Source: Frischella perrara (lineage in GTDB: Bacteria; Pseudomonadota; Gammaproteobacteria; Enterobacterales; Orbaceae). From it: DNA of 64,000 nt. The stretch is from contig NZ_CP009056.1 of NCBI RefSeq assembly GCF_000807275.1, positions 2,357,192 to 2,421,191 on the forward strand, in the 5' to 3' direction. The notes beneath the pieces were generated by a model. It did no database searches. It was given only the letters and a program-made list of their open reading frames with translations, and was not told the origin of the DNA. This document shows positions 52,846 through 64,000 of this stretch, one piece after another; the first letter of the stretch is position 1, and the number at the start of each line of letters is the position of its first letter. Position numbers and translations under genes: made by a program.

Positions 52846-53715
52846 TTAACCTGAAACTGCCGCAGCACCGGAAACAATATCAATCAATTCATTGGTAATA
52901 GCACCTTGACGTGCTTTATTATAAACAATTTGTAATTCATTGATTAGATTTGCACCGTTATCGGTTGCAGCTTTCATCGCGACCATTCGTGCTGCCTGCT
53001 CACTTGCCAAGTTTTCAACTACCGCTTGGTAAACTTGTGATTCAATATAACGACGTAACATCACATCCAATAATGAACTTTCATCAGGTTCGTAAATATA
53101 ATCCCAAGTTTTTGATTTAAGCTCATCATCATCAGCTGGTTCTAATGGTATCAGTTGTTGTATAGTCGGTTTCTGTGACATTGTGTTAATAAAACGATTT
53201 GTCACAATATATAAGCGATCGATTTTACCTTGATCATAAGCTTGCAACATTGTTTTCACAGGACCTATCAGATTTGATAGCATCGGCTCATCACCTAAAC
53301 CTGTTACTTGTGTCAAAATATTAGCTTTAATTGATGTAAAAAACGAAACACCACGAGAACCAACCAGCGCCACATCAGCTTCAACGCCTTGTGCTTGCCA
53401 GTTATTCATGTCAGCAACAACAGATTTAAATAAATTAATATTTAAACCACCACATAAACCACGATCCGTTGAAATGATCAGGTAGCCAACGCGTTTAACA
53501 TCCCTTTCGATAAGATAAGGATGTTTAACGCCTGAATGCGCTAACGCTAAATGCCCAATTACGTTACGAATTAACTCTGCATAAGGACGACTTGCCGCCA
53601 TTCTATCTTGCGTTTTGCGCATTTTAGAATTTGCAACCATTTCCATCGCTTTAGTAATCTTTTGTGTACTTTGAATACTTGCGATCTTCGTTCTTATTTC
53701 TTTTGCATTAGCCAT
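52846..53715 (-). CDS. atpG: ATP synthase gamma subunit
   Basis: Rotating central shaft of F1. 289 aa (E. coli 287). The N-terminal helix [28 protein letters not shown] and the C-terminal helix [20 protein letters not shown] are both conserved. Confidence 0.97.
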   Translation of the reverse strand: MANAKEIRTKIASIQSTQKITKAMEMVANSKMRKTQDRMAASRPYAELIRNVIGHLALAHSGVKHPYLIERDVKRVGYLIISTDRGLCGGLNINLFKSVVADMNNWQAQGVEADVALVGSRGVSFFTSIKANILTQVTGLGDEPMLSNLIGPVKTMLQAYDQGKIDRLYIVTNRFINTMSQKPTIQQLIPLEPADDDELKSKTWDYIYEPDESSLLDVMLRRYIESQVYQAVVENLASEQAARMVAMKAATDNGANLINELQIVYNKARQGAITNELIDIVSGAAAVSG

Positions 53716-53736
53716 TTATTCACCTCTGCTTGATAA

Positions 53737-55278
53737 TTACCAAGTTTGTGTTGATTTAAAGCCTTCAAGAATTTCTTTTAGCTTATTTTCAACATCATCA
53801 TTGTAATTACCTGTTGTAGCAAGTTCAGTCATAAAATCAGCATATTGACTGTGTGCATAAGAAAGAAGTGCTGCTTCAAAGGTTAGAACTTTTTCTAGCT
53901 CAACATCTTCTAAATAACCACGCTCGGCAGCAAATAAAACAACAGCCTGTTCAGCAACAGTCATCGGTGCGTATTGTTTCTGTTTTAGTAATTCAGTAAC
54001 TTTTTCGCCATGACTTAACTGATTACGTGTTGCTTCATCAAGATCTGAAGCAAATTGTGAGAATGCAGCAAGTTCACGATACTGTGCTAAAGCAGTACGA
54101 ATACCACCTGAGAGCTTTTTCATTACCTTAGTTTGTGCAGCACCACCAACACGTGAAACCGAAATACCAGGGTTAACAGCAGGTCGTACACCTGAATTGA
54201 ATAAACTTGTTTCTAAGAATATTTGACCATCAGTAATCGAAATTACATTGGTAGGTACGAATGCTGAAACATCCCCTGCTTGCGTTTCAATAATCGGCAA
54301 TGCTGTTAGAGAACCGGTCTTACCTTTTACTTCGCCTTTTGTAAATTCTTCTACATACGCAGCATTAACACGTGCAGCACGTTCTAATAAACGTGAATGT
54401 AAATAGAAAACATCACCAGGATAAGCTTCACGTCCAGGTGGACGACGTAATAATAACGAAATTTGGCGATAAGCGACCGCTTGTTTTGAAAGATCATCAT
54501 ATACAACCAAAGCATCCTGACCTCGGTCACGGAAATATTCGCCCATTGCACAACCTGCGTATGGTGCTAAATATTGTAATGCAGCCGATTCAGATGCTGA
54601 TGCAACCACAACAATTGTGTTTTTCAATGCATCATGATCTTCTAATTTACGGACAACATTAGCGATAGTTGATTGCTTTTGACCAATCGCTACATAAATA
54701 CATTTTACACCTGAATCACGTTGGTTAATGATGGCATCAATTGCCATTGCTGTTTTACCAGTTTGACGGTCTCCAATGATTAATTCACGTTGACCTCGAC
54801 CAATTGGAATCATAGAGTCAACTGCTTTATAACCAGTTTGTAATGCTTGATCTACCGATTGACGATCAATTACACCGGGTGCCACAACTTCAACTGGTGA
54901 AAAACCATCATTTTGAAGTGCTCCTTTACCATCAATTGGTTCACCTAATGTATTAATTACTCGACCAAGTAATCCTTCACCAACAGGTACTTGCAAAATA
55001 TGACCCGTACATTGAACTTTCATACCTTCAGAAAGATCTTCATAAGGTCCCATTACAACAGCACCAACTGAATCACGTTCTAAGTTAAGTGCCATTGCAT
55101 AGCGATTTCCGGGTAATGCAATCATTTCACCTTGCATTACTTCTGTTAAGCCATGAATACGAAGAATACCATCGCTAACTGATATAATCGTTCCTTCATT
55201 GTGAGCATTACTCACGACATTGAACTGAGCAATTCGCTCTTTTATTAGTTCACTAATTTCAGTTGAATTTAGATGCAT
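53737..55278 (-). CDS. atpA: ATP synthase alpha subunit
   Basis: Non-catalytic nucleotide-binding F1 subunit. 513 aa, as in E. coli. P-loop [13 protein letters not shown]; the arginine finger region is in the conserved [18 protein letters not shown]. Confidence 0.98.
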   Translation of the reverse strand: MHLNSTEISELIKERIAQFNVVSNAHNEGTIISVSDGILRIHGLTEVMQGEMIALPGNRYAMALNLERDSVGAVVMGPYEDLSEGMKVQCTGHILQVPVGEGLLGRVINTLGEPIDGKGALQNDGFSPVEVVAPGVIDRQSVDQALQTGYKAVDSMIPIGRGQRELIIGDRQTGKTAMAIDAIINQRDSGVKCIYVAIGQKQSTIANVVRKLEDHDALKNTIVVVASASESAALQYLAPYAGCAMGEYFRDRGQDALVVYDDLSKQAVAYRQISLLLRRPPGREAYPGDVFYLHSRLLERAARVNAAYVEEFTKGEVKGKTGSLTALPIIETQAGDVSAFVPTNVISITDGQIFLETSLFNSGVRPAVNPGISVSRVGGAAQTKVMKKLSGGIRTALAQYRELAAFSQFASDLDEATRNQLSHGEKVTELLKQKQYAPMTVAEQAVVLFAAERGYLEDVELEKVLTFEAALLSYAHSQYADFMTELATTGNYNDDVENKLKEILEGFKSTQTW

Positions 55279-55289
55279 TATCAGTCCCC

Positions 55290-55823
55290 TTAAGACTGTA
55301 GCGCGTCACTTAAACGATTAAGGCGCCCTCTAATACTACTATCAATAACCATATCACCCGAACGAATAATAAAACCAGATATAATTGATTTATCAATATG
55401 ACAATTTAGTTTTACTTTTCGAGATAAACGTTGTTCGACTGCTGCCGTAATTTTATTAAGCTGTGAATCTGTTAATGGTGCAGCAGATATAACATCCACA
55501 TCAGCCACCGCTTCTTTCGCTAGATTATAGTGAATAAAAAGCGTCAACACTTCAGGCATTAAAATTAATCGCTTATTTTCAGCCATTACTTTAATAAAAT
55601 TAGTTTGATATTCATCAAGTTGATCATTACAAATATTGATGAATAATTTCGCAATTGAGTCTGGCTTCATATCAGATGTTAAAAGACTTTTAATTTGGTC
55701 ATCTTGGCTGATATGTGATGCTAATGTTAGTATCTTCTGCCATGCTTCAACACGATTATGTTCAACAGCAAAATCGAAAGCAGCTTTAGCGTAAGGGCGA
55801 GCAACTGTAATATTGTCAGCCAT
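55290..55823 (-). CDS. atpH: ATP synthase delta subunit
   Basis: Peripheral stalk subunit at the top of F1. 177 aa, as in E. coli. N-terminal [15 protein letters not shown] and C-terminal [22 protein letters not shown] are typical. Confidence 0.97.
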   Translation of the reverse strand: MADNITVARPYAKAAFDFAVEHNRVEAWQKILTLASHISQDDQIKSLLTSDMKPDSIAKLFINICNDQLDEYQTNFIKVMAENKRLILMPEVLTLFIHYNLAKEAVADVDVISAAPLTDSQLNKITAAVEQRLSRKVKLNCHIDKSIISGFIIRSGDMVIDSSIRGRLNRLSDALQS

Positions 55824-55837
55824 TGCTCTGTCTCCTT

Positions 55838-56308
55838 TTATAATTCTGCTACAAGTTTGTCAATAATATCGCTATTAGCGGCTTCATTCACAGAACGTTC
55901 AATAATTTTTTCTGCACCAGCAATAGCAAGACTTGCAACTTGTTGTTTTAACTCATCTCGGGCACGTTTACGTTCTGCCTCAACTTCAGCAAGACCTTGT
56001 GCGACGATTCTTTCTTTTTCACGATTCGCTTCTTGCTGAGCTTCCTCAATTATTGCAGCTTTACGCTTATTTGCTTGCTCAATAATTGCATTAGCTTCAA
56101 CCTTAGCCTGTTGCATAATTTCAGATGTATTTGCTTTGGCTAATTCCAAATCTTTTTTGGCGGTTTCTGCAGAATTTAAACCATCAGCTATCTCTTTTTG
56201 ACGTTTTTCGATAGCATTAATAACTGGTGGCCATATAAACTTCATACAGAACCAAACAAATAATACAAATGTAATTGCTTGGCCGAGGAGCGTTGCATTC
56301 ATATTCAT
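55838..56308 (-). CDS. atpF: ATP synthase b subunit
   Basis: Peripheral stalk dimer anchored in the membrane. 156 aa, as in E. coli. One N-terminal membrane helix ([20 protein letters not shown]), then a long coiled coil ending in [27 protein letters not shown]-type sequence. Confidence 0.97.
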   Translation of the reverse strand: MNMNATLLGQAITFVLFVWFCMKFIWPPVINAIEKRQKEIADGLNSAETAKKDLELAKANTSEIMQQAKVEANAIIEQANKRKAAIIEEAQQEANREKERIVAQGLAEVEAERKRARDELKQQVASLAIAGAEKIIERSVNEAANSDIIDKLVAEL

Positions 56309-56351
56309 GAGACAATTCCTCTTAAAATATTCATATACAATTGGTTGTTAA

Positions 56352-56594
<243 letters not shown>

Positions 56595-56611
56595 TCATTA
56601 AAAATAAATGT

Positions 56612-57708
<1,097 letters not shown>

Positions 57709-58266
57709 TTAAAATTCCATTAACTCTTTTTCTTTTTCAGCTAAAACTAAATCTAATTTTTTAATCATTGCATCTGTTATCTTTTGGACAACATCTTGCG
57801 ATTTTCGTTCCTCATCTTCAGAAATTTCTTTATCTTTTAATAATGCCTTAATTTGATCATTAGCATCCCGACGAATATTACGGATGGATACTCGACCTTG
57901 TTCCGCTTCACCACGCACAATTTTTGTTAAATCACGACGGCGTTCTTCTGTCAAAGGTGGCAATGGAACACGTATGACGGTACCAGCAGAAGCGGGGTTT
58001 AAACCTAAATCAGAAGCCATGATAGCTTTTTCAACGGCTGGTGCTAAAGATTTGTCAAAAACAGTAATAGCAAGTGTTCTTGAATCTTCAGCAACGATAT
58101 TAGCTAATTGGCGTAGTGGCGTAGCACTACCATAGTATTCGACCATAATACCATCTAATAAACTTGGTGATGCTCGACCTGTTCTAACTTTTGCAATATG
58201 ATTTTGGAATGCTTCTAAGCTCTTTTCCATTCGGTCTTGAGCATCTTTTTGAATCTCATTTAACAT
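57709..58266 (-). CDS. frr: Ribosome recycling factor
   Basis: Splits post-termination ribosomes with EF-G. 185 aa, as in E. coli. The RRF signature is [20 protein letters not shown], and [16 protein letters not shown] is conserved. 22 bp after pyrH. Confidence 0.98.
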   Translation of the reverse strand: MLNEIQKDAQDRMEKSLEAFQNHIAKVRTGRASPSLLDGIMVEYYGSATPLRQLANIVAEDSRTLAITVFDKSLAPAVEKAIMASDLGLNPASAGTVIRVPLPPLTEERRRDLTKIVRGEAEQGRVSIRNIRRDANDQIKALLKDKEISEDEERKSQDVVQKITDAMIKKLDLVLAEKEKELMEF

Positions 58267-58288
58267 AGTAAAAACCTTTTCCCTTTAA

Positions 58289-59026
58289 TTAACTCACTTT
58301 CACATCATTATTAATAAGAGTTCCTTCTTGTTCGCCTAAAATAACGCGACGAAGAGCTCCTGGTTTATTCATATTAAATACACAAATTGGTAAGTTATGA
58401 TCACGTGCTAAGGTAAAAGCAGCAAGATCCATAACTTTTAATTCATCATCTAAGACTTTTTCATAACTCAATGTTTTATATAATTGAGCATCAGGATGTT
58501 TAACTGGATCAGCTGAATATACCCCATCAACTTTGGTTGCTTTTAGTACAACATCAGCTTCTATTTCAATACCTCTTAAGCAAGCAGCTGAGTCTGTTGT
58601 AAAAAAGGGATTACCTGTTCCTGCGGATAAAATCACGACTTTACCATGACGTAATAAGCTAATTGCTTCTGTCCATCGGTAATCATCACACACACCATTT
58701 AGTGGAATTGCCGACATTAATCGAGCATTTACTTCAATACGATGTAAAGCATCACGCATTGCTAAACCATTCATAACAGTGGCTAACATTCCCATATGAT
58801 CGCCTACAACGCGGTTCATACCTGCTTTTGCTAAACCCGCGCCACGGAATAAATTACCACCACCAATAACAAGAGCGACTTCAACACCCATTTCTACCAA
58901 ATCTTTTACTTCTAATGCCATTCTATCAAGAACAGAAGCATCAATGCCAAAACCTTCATCACCTTGTAGTGCTTCACCACTAAGTTTTAGAAGAATACGT
59001 TTATAACGGGGAGTTTGCTTTATCAT
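58289..59026 (-). CDS. pyrH: UMP kinase
   Basis: Phosphorylates UMP in pyrimidine nucleotide synthesis. 245 aa (E. coli 241). [35 protein letters not shown] and [16 protein letters not shown] are intact. Confidence 0.98.
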   Translation of the reverse strand: MIKQTPRYKRILLKLSGEALQGDEGFGIDASVLDRMALEVKDLVEMGVEVALVIGGGNLFRGAGLAKAGMNRVVGDHMGMLATVMNGLAMRDALHRIEVNARLMSAIPLNGVCDDYRWTEAISLLRHGKVVILSAGTGNPFFTTDSAACLRGIEIEADVVLKATKVDGVYSADPVKHPDAQLYKTLSYEKVLDDELKVMDLAAFTLARDHNLPICVFNMNKPGALRRVILGEQEGTLINNDVKVS

Positions 59027-59092
59027 TGCGGGAAAATCCTATGGATAAAAAATAATGACTGTATTGCTATAATTCTAAAGTATTTTGTTGGT

Positions 59093-59118
59093 AAAAAAAA
59101 CCGCCAAACGGCGGTTTT
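59093..59118 (-). terminator. Terminator between tsf and pyrH
   Basis: CCGCC-AAAC-GGCGG stem flanked by A and T runs, 19 bp after the tsf stop. It probably ends most rpsB-tsf transcripts before pyrH. Confidence 0.92.
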
Positions 59119-59136
59119 AATATTTTTATAAATAAA

Positions 59137-59994
59137 TTAAGATTGTTTAGAGATCGCTGCAACTTCAGCTGCAAAATCAACTTCAACTTTCTCAATACCT
59201 TCACCCACTTCAAAGCGGATGAAATTAGCAACAGTGGCTTTTTTCTCTTTTAATAAATCACCAACAGTTTTAGATGGATCCATAACAAATGGTTGACCAG
59301 TTAAAGATACTTCACCAGTGAATTTACGCATACGGCCTTCTACCATTTTTTCAGCGATTTCACGTGGTTTACCTGATTGCATAGCGATATCAATTTGAAT
59401 TTGGCGTTCATGAGCAACCACATCTGCTGGAACATCATCAGGATTAACATATTCTGGTTTACTTGCAGCGATATGCATTGCAATATGCTTAACTAATTCA
59501 TCATCAGCTCCGTTTGCTGCAACTAAAACACCAATACGTGCACCATGTTGATAGCTACCAACAACATCACCAGCAATTTCAGCTACACGACGAATACCGA
59601 TATTCTCACCAATTTTCGCGACTAATGCAGTACGTTCTTCTTCAAATTTAGCTTGTAATGCTGCAACATCACTAATACGATCGGCTAATGCAGTTTCAGC
59701 TACTTTATTACTAAATGCTAAGAATCCAGCATCTTTTGCCACGAAGTCAGTTTCACAGTTAACTTCTAAAATTACACCAAATTTCTTATCATCAGAAATT
59801 TTTGAGATAATCACACCTTCAGCAGCTACTCGACCTGCTTTTTTAGCTGCTTTAGCTTGGCCTGATTTACGCATGTTATCAATCGCTAATTCAATATCAC
59901 CATTAGCTTCAACAAGCGCTTTTTTACATTCCATCATTCCTGCGCCTGTTCTTTCGCGCAGTTCTTTAACCATAGAGGCAGTTACTTCAGCCAT
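59137..59994 (-). CDS. tsf: Elongation factor Ts
   Basis: Guanine-nucleotide exchange factor for EF-Tu. 285 aa (E. coli 283). The N-terminal UBA-like domain has [16 protein letters not shown], and the TDF motif region is [13 protein letters not shown]. Follows rpsB. Confidence 0.98.
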   Translation of the reverse strand: MAEVTASMVKELRERTGAGMMECKKALVEANGDIELAIDNMRKSGQAKAAKKAGRVAAEGVIISKISDDKKFGVILEVNCETDFVAKDAGFLAFSNKVAETALADRISDVAALQAKFEEERTALVAKIGENIGIRRVAEIAGDVVGSYQHGARIGVLVAANGADDELVKHIAMHIAASKPEYVNPDDVPADVVAHERQIQIDIAMQSGKPREIAEKMVEGRMRKFTGEVSLTGQPFVMDPSKTVGDLLKEKKATVANFIRFEVGEGIEKVEVDFAAEVAAISKQS

Positions 59995-60068
59995 TTTTTA
60001 ACCCTCTGTTTAAAATCCGTCATTTACTCAAAGTTGTTTTTCAGTAAATTATATTTGATACACAAGAT

Positions 60069-60088
60069 AGGAGGAGTAAACTCCTCCT
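60069..60088 (-). terminator. Hairpin between rpsB and tsf (attenuator)
   Basis: Perfect stem AGGAGGAG / CTCCTCCT with a 4-base loop in the rpsB-tsf gap. On the minus strand it is followed by ATCTTG, not a T-run. It may act as an attenuator or RNA-stability element that sets the S2 to EF-Ts ratio. Confidence 0.65.
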
Positions 60089-60116
60089 TTATATAAGATA
60101 AATAATTTTCTATTAA

Positions 60117-60857
60117 TTATTCAGCAGTAGCTACAGATTCTTCAACAAATGTTTCTTCTGCTACTGGAGCTTGGTTTTGCTCACGACCACTACGTACTGC
60201 ATCAGATACAGCATTAGCATAAAGCTGAATTGCACGAATAGCATCATCATTACCTGGGATAACGTAATCAATGCCGTCTGGATCTGAGTTAGTATCAACA
60301 ATCGCTATCACTGGGATACCAAGATTATTGGCTTCTTTGATAGCAATATGTTCATGATCTGCACCAATAACAAAAATTGCATCTGGTAATCCGCCCATAT
60401 TTTTAATACCGCCAAGGCTATTCTCTAATTTAGCCATTTCACGGGTACGCATTAAGGCTTCTTTTTTAGTCAATTTATCAAAAGTACCATCTTGTGATTG
60501 CGTTTCTAAATCTTTTAAACGCTTAATAGATTGACGAACTGTTTTCCAGTTAGTCAACATACCACCTAACCAACGGTGATTTACATAGAATTGTCCACAG
60601 TTTTCTGCTGCTTGTTTTACCGCTTCACTTGCAGCTCGTTTAGTACCAACAAACAAGATTTTACCGCGACGCGCAGCAATTTTGTTAAGTACATCTAATG
60701 CTTCATTGAACATTGGAACTGTTTTTTCAAGGTTAATAATATGAACTTTATTACGAGCACCAAAAATGAATGGTTTCATTTTTGGGTTCCAATAGCGGGT
60801 TTGGTGACCGAAGTGAACACCAGCTTGCAGCATGTCGCGCATAGAGACTGTAGTCAT
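60117..60857 (-). CDS. rpsB: 30S ribosomal protein S2
   Basis: Small-subunit ribosomal protein. 246 aa (E. coli 241). [22 protein letters not shown] and [17 protein letters not shown] are typical. First gene of the rpsB-tsf operon, behind a structured leader. Confidence 0.98.
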   Translation of the reverse strand: MTTVSMRDMLQAGVHFGHQTRYWNPKMKPFIFGARNKVHIINLEKTVPMFNEALDVLNKIAARRGKILFVGTKRAASEAVKQAAENCGQFYVNHRWLGGMLTNWKTVRQSIKRLKDLETQSQDGTFDKLTKKEALMRTREMAKLENSLGGIKNMGGLPDAIFVIGADHEHIAIKEANNLGIPVIAIVDTNSDPDGIDYVIPGNDDAIRAIQLYANAVSDAVRSGREQNQAPVAEETFVEESVATAE

Positions 60858-60877
60858 GATTTCCTCATTAAAAAGTT

Positions 60878-60940
60878 GGGGTTATGCCTCCACATATTCG
60901 CTCTAACCGACTTTAATCAATAATTAAAGCACCCCGGTAA
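60878..60940 (-). promoter_or_regulatory. S2-type autoregulatory leader of rpsB
   Basis: On the minus strand the leader has CCGGGGTGCTTTAAT, a perfect hairpin CTTTAAT / ATTAAAG (60911-60929), and then GGAGGCATAACCCC just before rpsB. GGGGT (60931-60935) can pair with ACCCC (60878-60882). This layout resembles the conserved rpsB leader of gammaproteobacteria, through which S2 represses its own operon. Confidence 0.65.
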
Positions 60941-61362
60941 AGTGTGGTAATATGTGTGTGTTATAACGTTAATAAAATTAAAGTGTTTTAGCTTTAAACT
61001 ATATACATAGAATGAAGCACGCGTTTTATATCATATTCATAAAAGAAATACTAGTATTATTTATGTTCAAAATCGGTTTAATTACTCAATTATATCGTGA
61101 TTAAACGTGTAGTTTACTAATTGAATGGTTAAATATCTAATTAAATGCTTTGTTAGTCTTCAAAAATATAATTGAGTAAGAGCGTATTAATTATGTGTTG
61201 ACCTTATAGTCACTTTAAGTGTTTATAGCATAAGTAAAACTAAAATCTATTATAATTTATTGAAAAACAATGAATTTTAATTAAAGGGATAACTTATGGT
61301 TCACTATCTTTTTATTTGGATTAAAATTATATTAATATCTCTTTGATAAAAAAGGAAATTAA
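60941..61362. other. Divergent rpsB / copA region
   Basis: About 420 bp of AT-rich DNA carrying the rpsB promoter (not resolved by eye) and the MerR-type promoter of copA at 61198-61228. No open frame. Confidence 0.5.
61198..61228 (+). promoter_or_regulatory. MerR-family (CueR-like) promoter of copA
   Basis: TTGACC, a 19-base spacer, then TTATAG. The overlong 19-bp spacer holds an imperfect dyad (ACCTTATAGT-CACTTTAAGT) between the two elements. That is the design used by MerR-family metal regulators such as CueR and ZntR. It lies about 135 bp before copA. Confidence 0.6.
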
Positions 61363-63780
61363 GTGAAAACTAACACATATCAATTTATCATTGAAGGCAT
61401 GTCTTGCGCATCTTGCGTTAATCGAATTGAAAAAGCATTAAACAAAGTTAGTGGTGTTTTAAATGCAAGTGTCAATCTAGCTACTGAAAAAGCAACGGTG
61501 CAAACAAATAATGATATTGATATTACTGTTTTATTGCACACCATCGAAAATGCTGGCTATCACGCAATACCAATTACCGCAAAAGACGAGCATTCTGAGA
61601 TCACCTTATCCATCATCGGAATGAGCTGTGCCTCATGCGTTAATCGAGTTGAAAAGGCATTAAAAACAGTCACTGGCGTTCAACAAGCGGTTGTTAATTT
61701 AGCAACCGAAAAAGCAACCATACGTGGTAATAATATTAATGTTACTGATCTTATAATTGCCGTTAAAAAAGCCGGTTATGATGCTAAAATACTCAATGAT
61801 CAACAGTCGCAGCAATATCACTATAAATCACCTTCATTAAAACCAGTAATTATATCTGCTTTATTGGCATTTCCATTATTGCTCCCTATGTTATTAATGC
61901 CTTTTGGAATTATTGTAACATTACCGGGTTGGCTACAACTTTTACTTGCAACACCCGTGCAATTTATTTTGGGGGCAAGATTTTATCGTAGTGCATGGAA
62001 AGCAATTAAATCGCTATCTGGTAATATGGATCTTTTAGTTGCCATTGGTACTAGCGCTGCATATGGATTATCCATATTCCAGTTAGTTATACATTGGAAT
62101 AGTAATCAGATGCCGCACCTCTATTTCGAGTCATCGGCGGTAATAATAACTTTAATTCTCTTAGGTAAATGGCTAGAAGCCAAAGCTAAACATCAAACAA
62201 CTCAAGCTATTGAAGCATTAACAGCTCTTCGACCTGAAACTGCAAGGGTCAGACGTGACAACCAAGAATTAATGATACCTATTAATCAAGTTAAAGTGGA
62301 CGATATCGTAATAATTAAACCCGGTGAAAGTATCGCTGTAGATGGTATAATTATAGAAGGTTCATCTAGCAGTGATGAATCGTTAATTACGGGTGAGAGT
62401 TTACCCGTAATTAAGCACATTGGTGATCCCGTTACTGGAGGCGCTATTAATGGTGAAGGGCTGCTAATTGTTAAAACTACAGCAATATCAAACGATTCAA
62501 CATTAGCTAAAATCATTCACATGGTTGAATCTGCTCAGACAAAAAAAGCACCAATTCAGCGTATTGTTGATCGGATTAGTGCTATCTTTGTTCCTATAAT
62601 CTTGCTTATCGCATTCATCACTCTGCTATTATGGGGTTTTATTACAAATGAATGGCAACTCGCCCTTATAAATGCAATCGCTGTATTAGTCATTGCTTGC
62701 CCGTGTGCACTAGGCCTTGCAACGCCTACAGCTATTATGGTAGGAACAGGTATAGCCGCTCGGCAAGGTATTCTAATTAAAGATGCTCAAACACTTGAAA
62801 CAATACATAGTATTAGAGCCGTAGCTTTCGACAAAACAGGAACATTAACAGTTGGTAAACCTGAACTTATCATATTTAAAGTAATAAACAATTCAAATGA
62901 AGAAGCGTTATTAACCATAGCCGCAAGTATTCAGTCAGGTAGTGAACACCCATTAGCCAAAGCAGTGTTAGCCAAAGCTGATGAAAAACACTTAAATTAT
63001 CAATATGCTAAAAATATAGAAACAATTACAGGCGCTGGAATTAAAGCGATTGTTGATAATCGTCAGTATTATTTGGGAAGTTATCCTTGGATAAAGTCAT
63101 TAATTGGTGATACGAATAATATTCAAGATACTATAAATGAATTGGAGAAAAAGAATTTAACCATATCTTTATTAGCTGAAAAAACAACAAATAACATTAA
63201 TATCATAGCTATTCTAGGTTTTTTTGATGTTATTAAACCGGAAGCAAAACCCGCTATTGAAGCACTTCATGAGCTACATGTTAAAACGATTATGCTAACT
63301 GGTGATAATATTAATACAGCTAACATCATTGCTCATGATTTATCAATTGATGAAGTATTTGCACAAATTACACCTCAAATTAAAGCAGAAAAAATCTATG
63401 AACTACAAAAGAATTATGGCAAAGTTGCTATGGTCGGAGATGGAATCAATGATGCGCCAGCTTTAGCTGCAGCCGATATTGGTATCGCGATGGGCACAGG
63501 TACCGATGTAGCTATGCACACGGCTTCAATGACCTTAATGCGTGGAAATCCATTATTAATTGCTGATGCGATTGATATTTCTAGAAGAACCTATAATAAA
63601 ATCAAACAGAATTTATTTTGGGCCTTTTTCTATAATGCTATTGGTGTACCTTTAGCCGCTTTAGGTCTTCTCAACCCGATGATTGCAGGAGCTGCCATGG
63701 CACTAAGTAGTGTGAGTGTAATTACAAATGCGCTATTATTAAAACGTTGGCAACCTAAGGCTAAACAGCGAAAAGTGTAA
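61363..63780 (+). CDS. copA: Copper-exporting P1B-type ATPase CopA
   Basis: Inner-membrane Cu(I) exporter. 805 aa (E. coli 834). Two N-terminal heavy-metal domains, each with [10 protein letters not shown] (near residues 13 and 86). Membrane metal site [10 protein letters not shown], phosphorylation motif DKTGTLT, the HP pair [10 protein letters not shown], and [16 protein letters not shown] hinge. The C-terminal helices include the [17 protein letters not shown] motif typical of Cu(I) ATPases. GTG start at 61363 with AAGGAA upstream. Confidence 0.96.
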   Translation: MKTNTYQFIIEGMSCASCVNRIEKALNKVSGVLNASVNLATEKATVQTNNDIDITVLLHTIENAGYHAIPITAKDEHSEITLSIIGMSCASCVNRVEKALKTVTGVQQAVVNLATEKATIRGNNINVTDLIIAVKKAGYDAKILNDQQSQQYHYKSPSLKPVIISALLAFPLLLPMLLMPFGIIVTLPGWLQLLLATPVQFILGARFYRSAWKAIKSLSGNMDLLVAIGTSAAYGLSIFQLVIHWNSNQMPHLYFESSAVIITLILLGKWLEAKAKHQTTQAIEALTALRPETARVRRDNQELMIPINQVKVDDIVIIKPGESIAVDGIIIEGSSSSDESLITGESLPVIKHIGDPVTGGAINGEGLLIVKTTAISNDSTLAKIIHMVESAQTKKAPIQRIVDRISAIFVPIILLIAFITLLLWGFITNEWQLALINAIAVLVIACPCALGLATPTAIMVGTGIAARQGILIKDAQTLETIHSIRAVAFDKTGTLTVGKPELIIFKVINNSNEEALLTIAASIQSGSEHPLAKAVLAKADEKHLNYQYAKNIETITGAGIKAIVDNRQYYLGSYPWIKSLIGDTNNIQDTINELEKKNLTISLLAEKTTNNINIIAILGFFDVIKPEAKPAIEALHELHVKTIMLTGDNINTANIIAHDLSIDEVFAQITPQIKAEKIYELQKNYGKVAMVGDGINDAPALAAADIGIAMGTGTDVAMHTASMTLMRGNPLLIADAIDISRRTYNKIKQNLFWAFFYNAIGVPLAALGLLNPMIAGAAMALSSVSVITNALLLKRWQPKAKQRKV

Positions 63781-63925
63781 AAAATAATAGCTAACGCTTT
63801 ATTTTTCAAAATCACTAAATCAAAGATTACCGGTCATTATCATTATTGACTAGAGGTTGAAAAATGAAAATTTAGCCTAATATAGAAATTATTAACAAAA
63901 TAATAGTTAGGGATAAAACGACATT

Positions 63926-64000
63926 ATGCACTTACTTACTTTTATCATTTTTTTCGTATATCTCTATATCGAATTTAGCATTTTCAATGCTGTTGCCAAT
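63926..64000 (+). CDS. fxsA: FxsA family membrane protein, 5' part
   Basis: The first 25 codons from ATG 63926 to the window edge. MHLLTFIIFFVYLYIE (then FSIFNAVAN) closely follows the start of E. coli FxsA (MRWLPFIAIFLYVYIEISIF...). FxsA is a cytoplasmic-membrane protein named for overcoming phage T7 exclusion by F plasmid. In E. coli the gene is near groESL. The C-terminal part is outside the window. Confidence 0.75.
   Translation, partial: MHLLTFIIFFVYLYIEFSIFNAVAN

Overview
The window is AT-rich (about one third G+C by eye) chromosomal DNA from a gammaproteobacterium. It contains conserved gene strings of that class: dnaA-dnaN-recF-gyrB, rodZ-ispG-hisS-yfgM-bamB-der-yfgJ, rpsB-tsf-pyrH-frr, the atp operon, and a peritrichous-type fli cluster. 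Low G+C, an enterobacterial gene repertoire and rearranged neighbourhoods suggest an Orbales-like gut symbiont (Gilliamella/Orbus/Frischella group). That assignment is inference and was not tested by a search. I see no tRNA, rRNA, CRISPR array, intact insertion sequence or prophage.

Layout. 1-308 holds the 3' end of an unrecognised gene and 499-1554 holds ompA. 1779-7866 is the replication block dnaA, dnaN, recF, gyrB, with DnaA boxes just before and inside dnaA. 8051-19099 is a mixed region: a ubiquinone-pathway hydroxylase, an XRE/S24-like repressor, a LysR regulator, a DUF2628 protein, proC, glutathionylspermidine synthetase/amidase, an ArgO-type exporter, a PfkB sugar kinase, a YajO-type aldo/keto reductase, and a RadC-like JAB protein whose promoter carries a perfect 35-bp palindrome. 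19162-34129 is a flagellar block: fliRQPONML and fliKJIHGF on the minus strand, fliE divergent from fliF, fliTSD on the minus strand, and fliC on the plus strand. Sigma-28 promoters precede fliD and fliC.

34496-45850 contains putP, tyrS, a shortened rodZ, ispG, hisS, yfgM, bamB, der, yfgJ and adk. After about 0.85 kb without genes come pmrA-pmrB and a YagU-family membrane protein (46706-49078). grpE, with a sigma-32-like promoter, is divergent from nadK. The F-type ATP synthase operon (atpBEFHAGDC, without atpI) runs on the minus strand, preceded by frr, pyrH, tsf and rpsB with an S2-type leader. The last genes are copA, behind a MerR-type long-spacer promoter, and the first 25 codons of fxsA.

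How the genes fit together. Most of the window is core housekeeping: replication initiation, outer-membrane assembly, isoprenoid synthesis, translation and ATP synthesis. The flagellar genes here encode the MS ring, switch, export gate, export ATPase, chaperones, cap and a short flagellin. Hook, rod, FlhAB, stators and FlhDC must lie elsewhere. FliM lacks the N-terminal CheY-binding motif, so the motor may not respond to chemotaxis in the usual way. The best candidates for something not well described are the RadC-like/coiled-coil/HTH protein with its palindromic promoter, the CheY-blind FliM, the truncated RodZ, and an inverted repeat between tyrS and rodZ that may be a mobile-element remnant.
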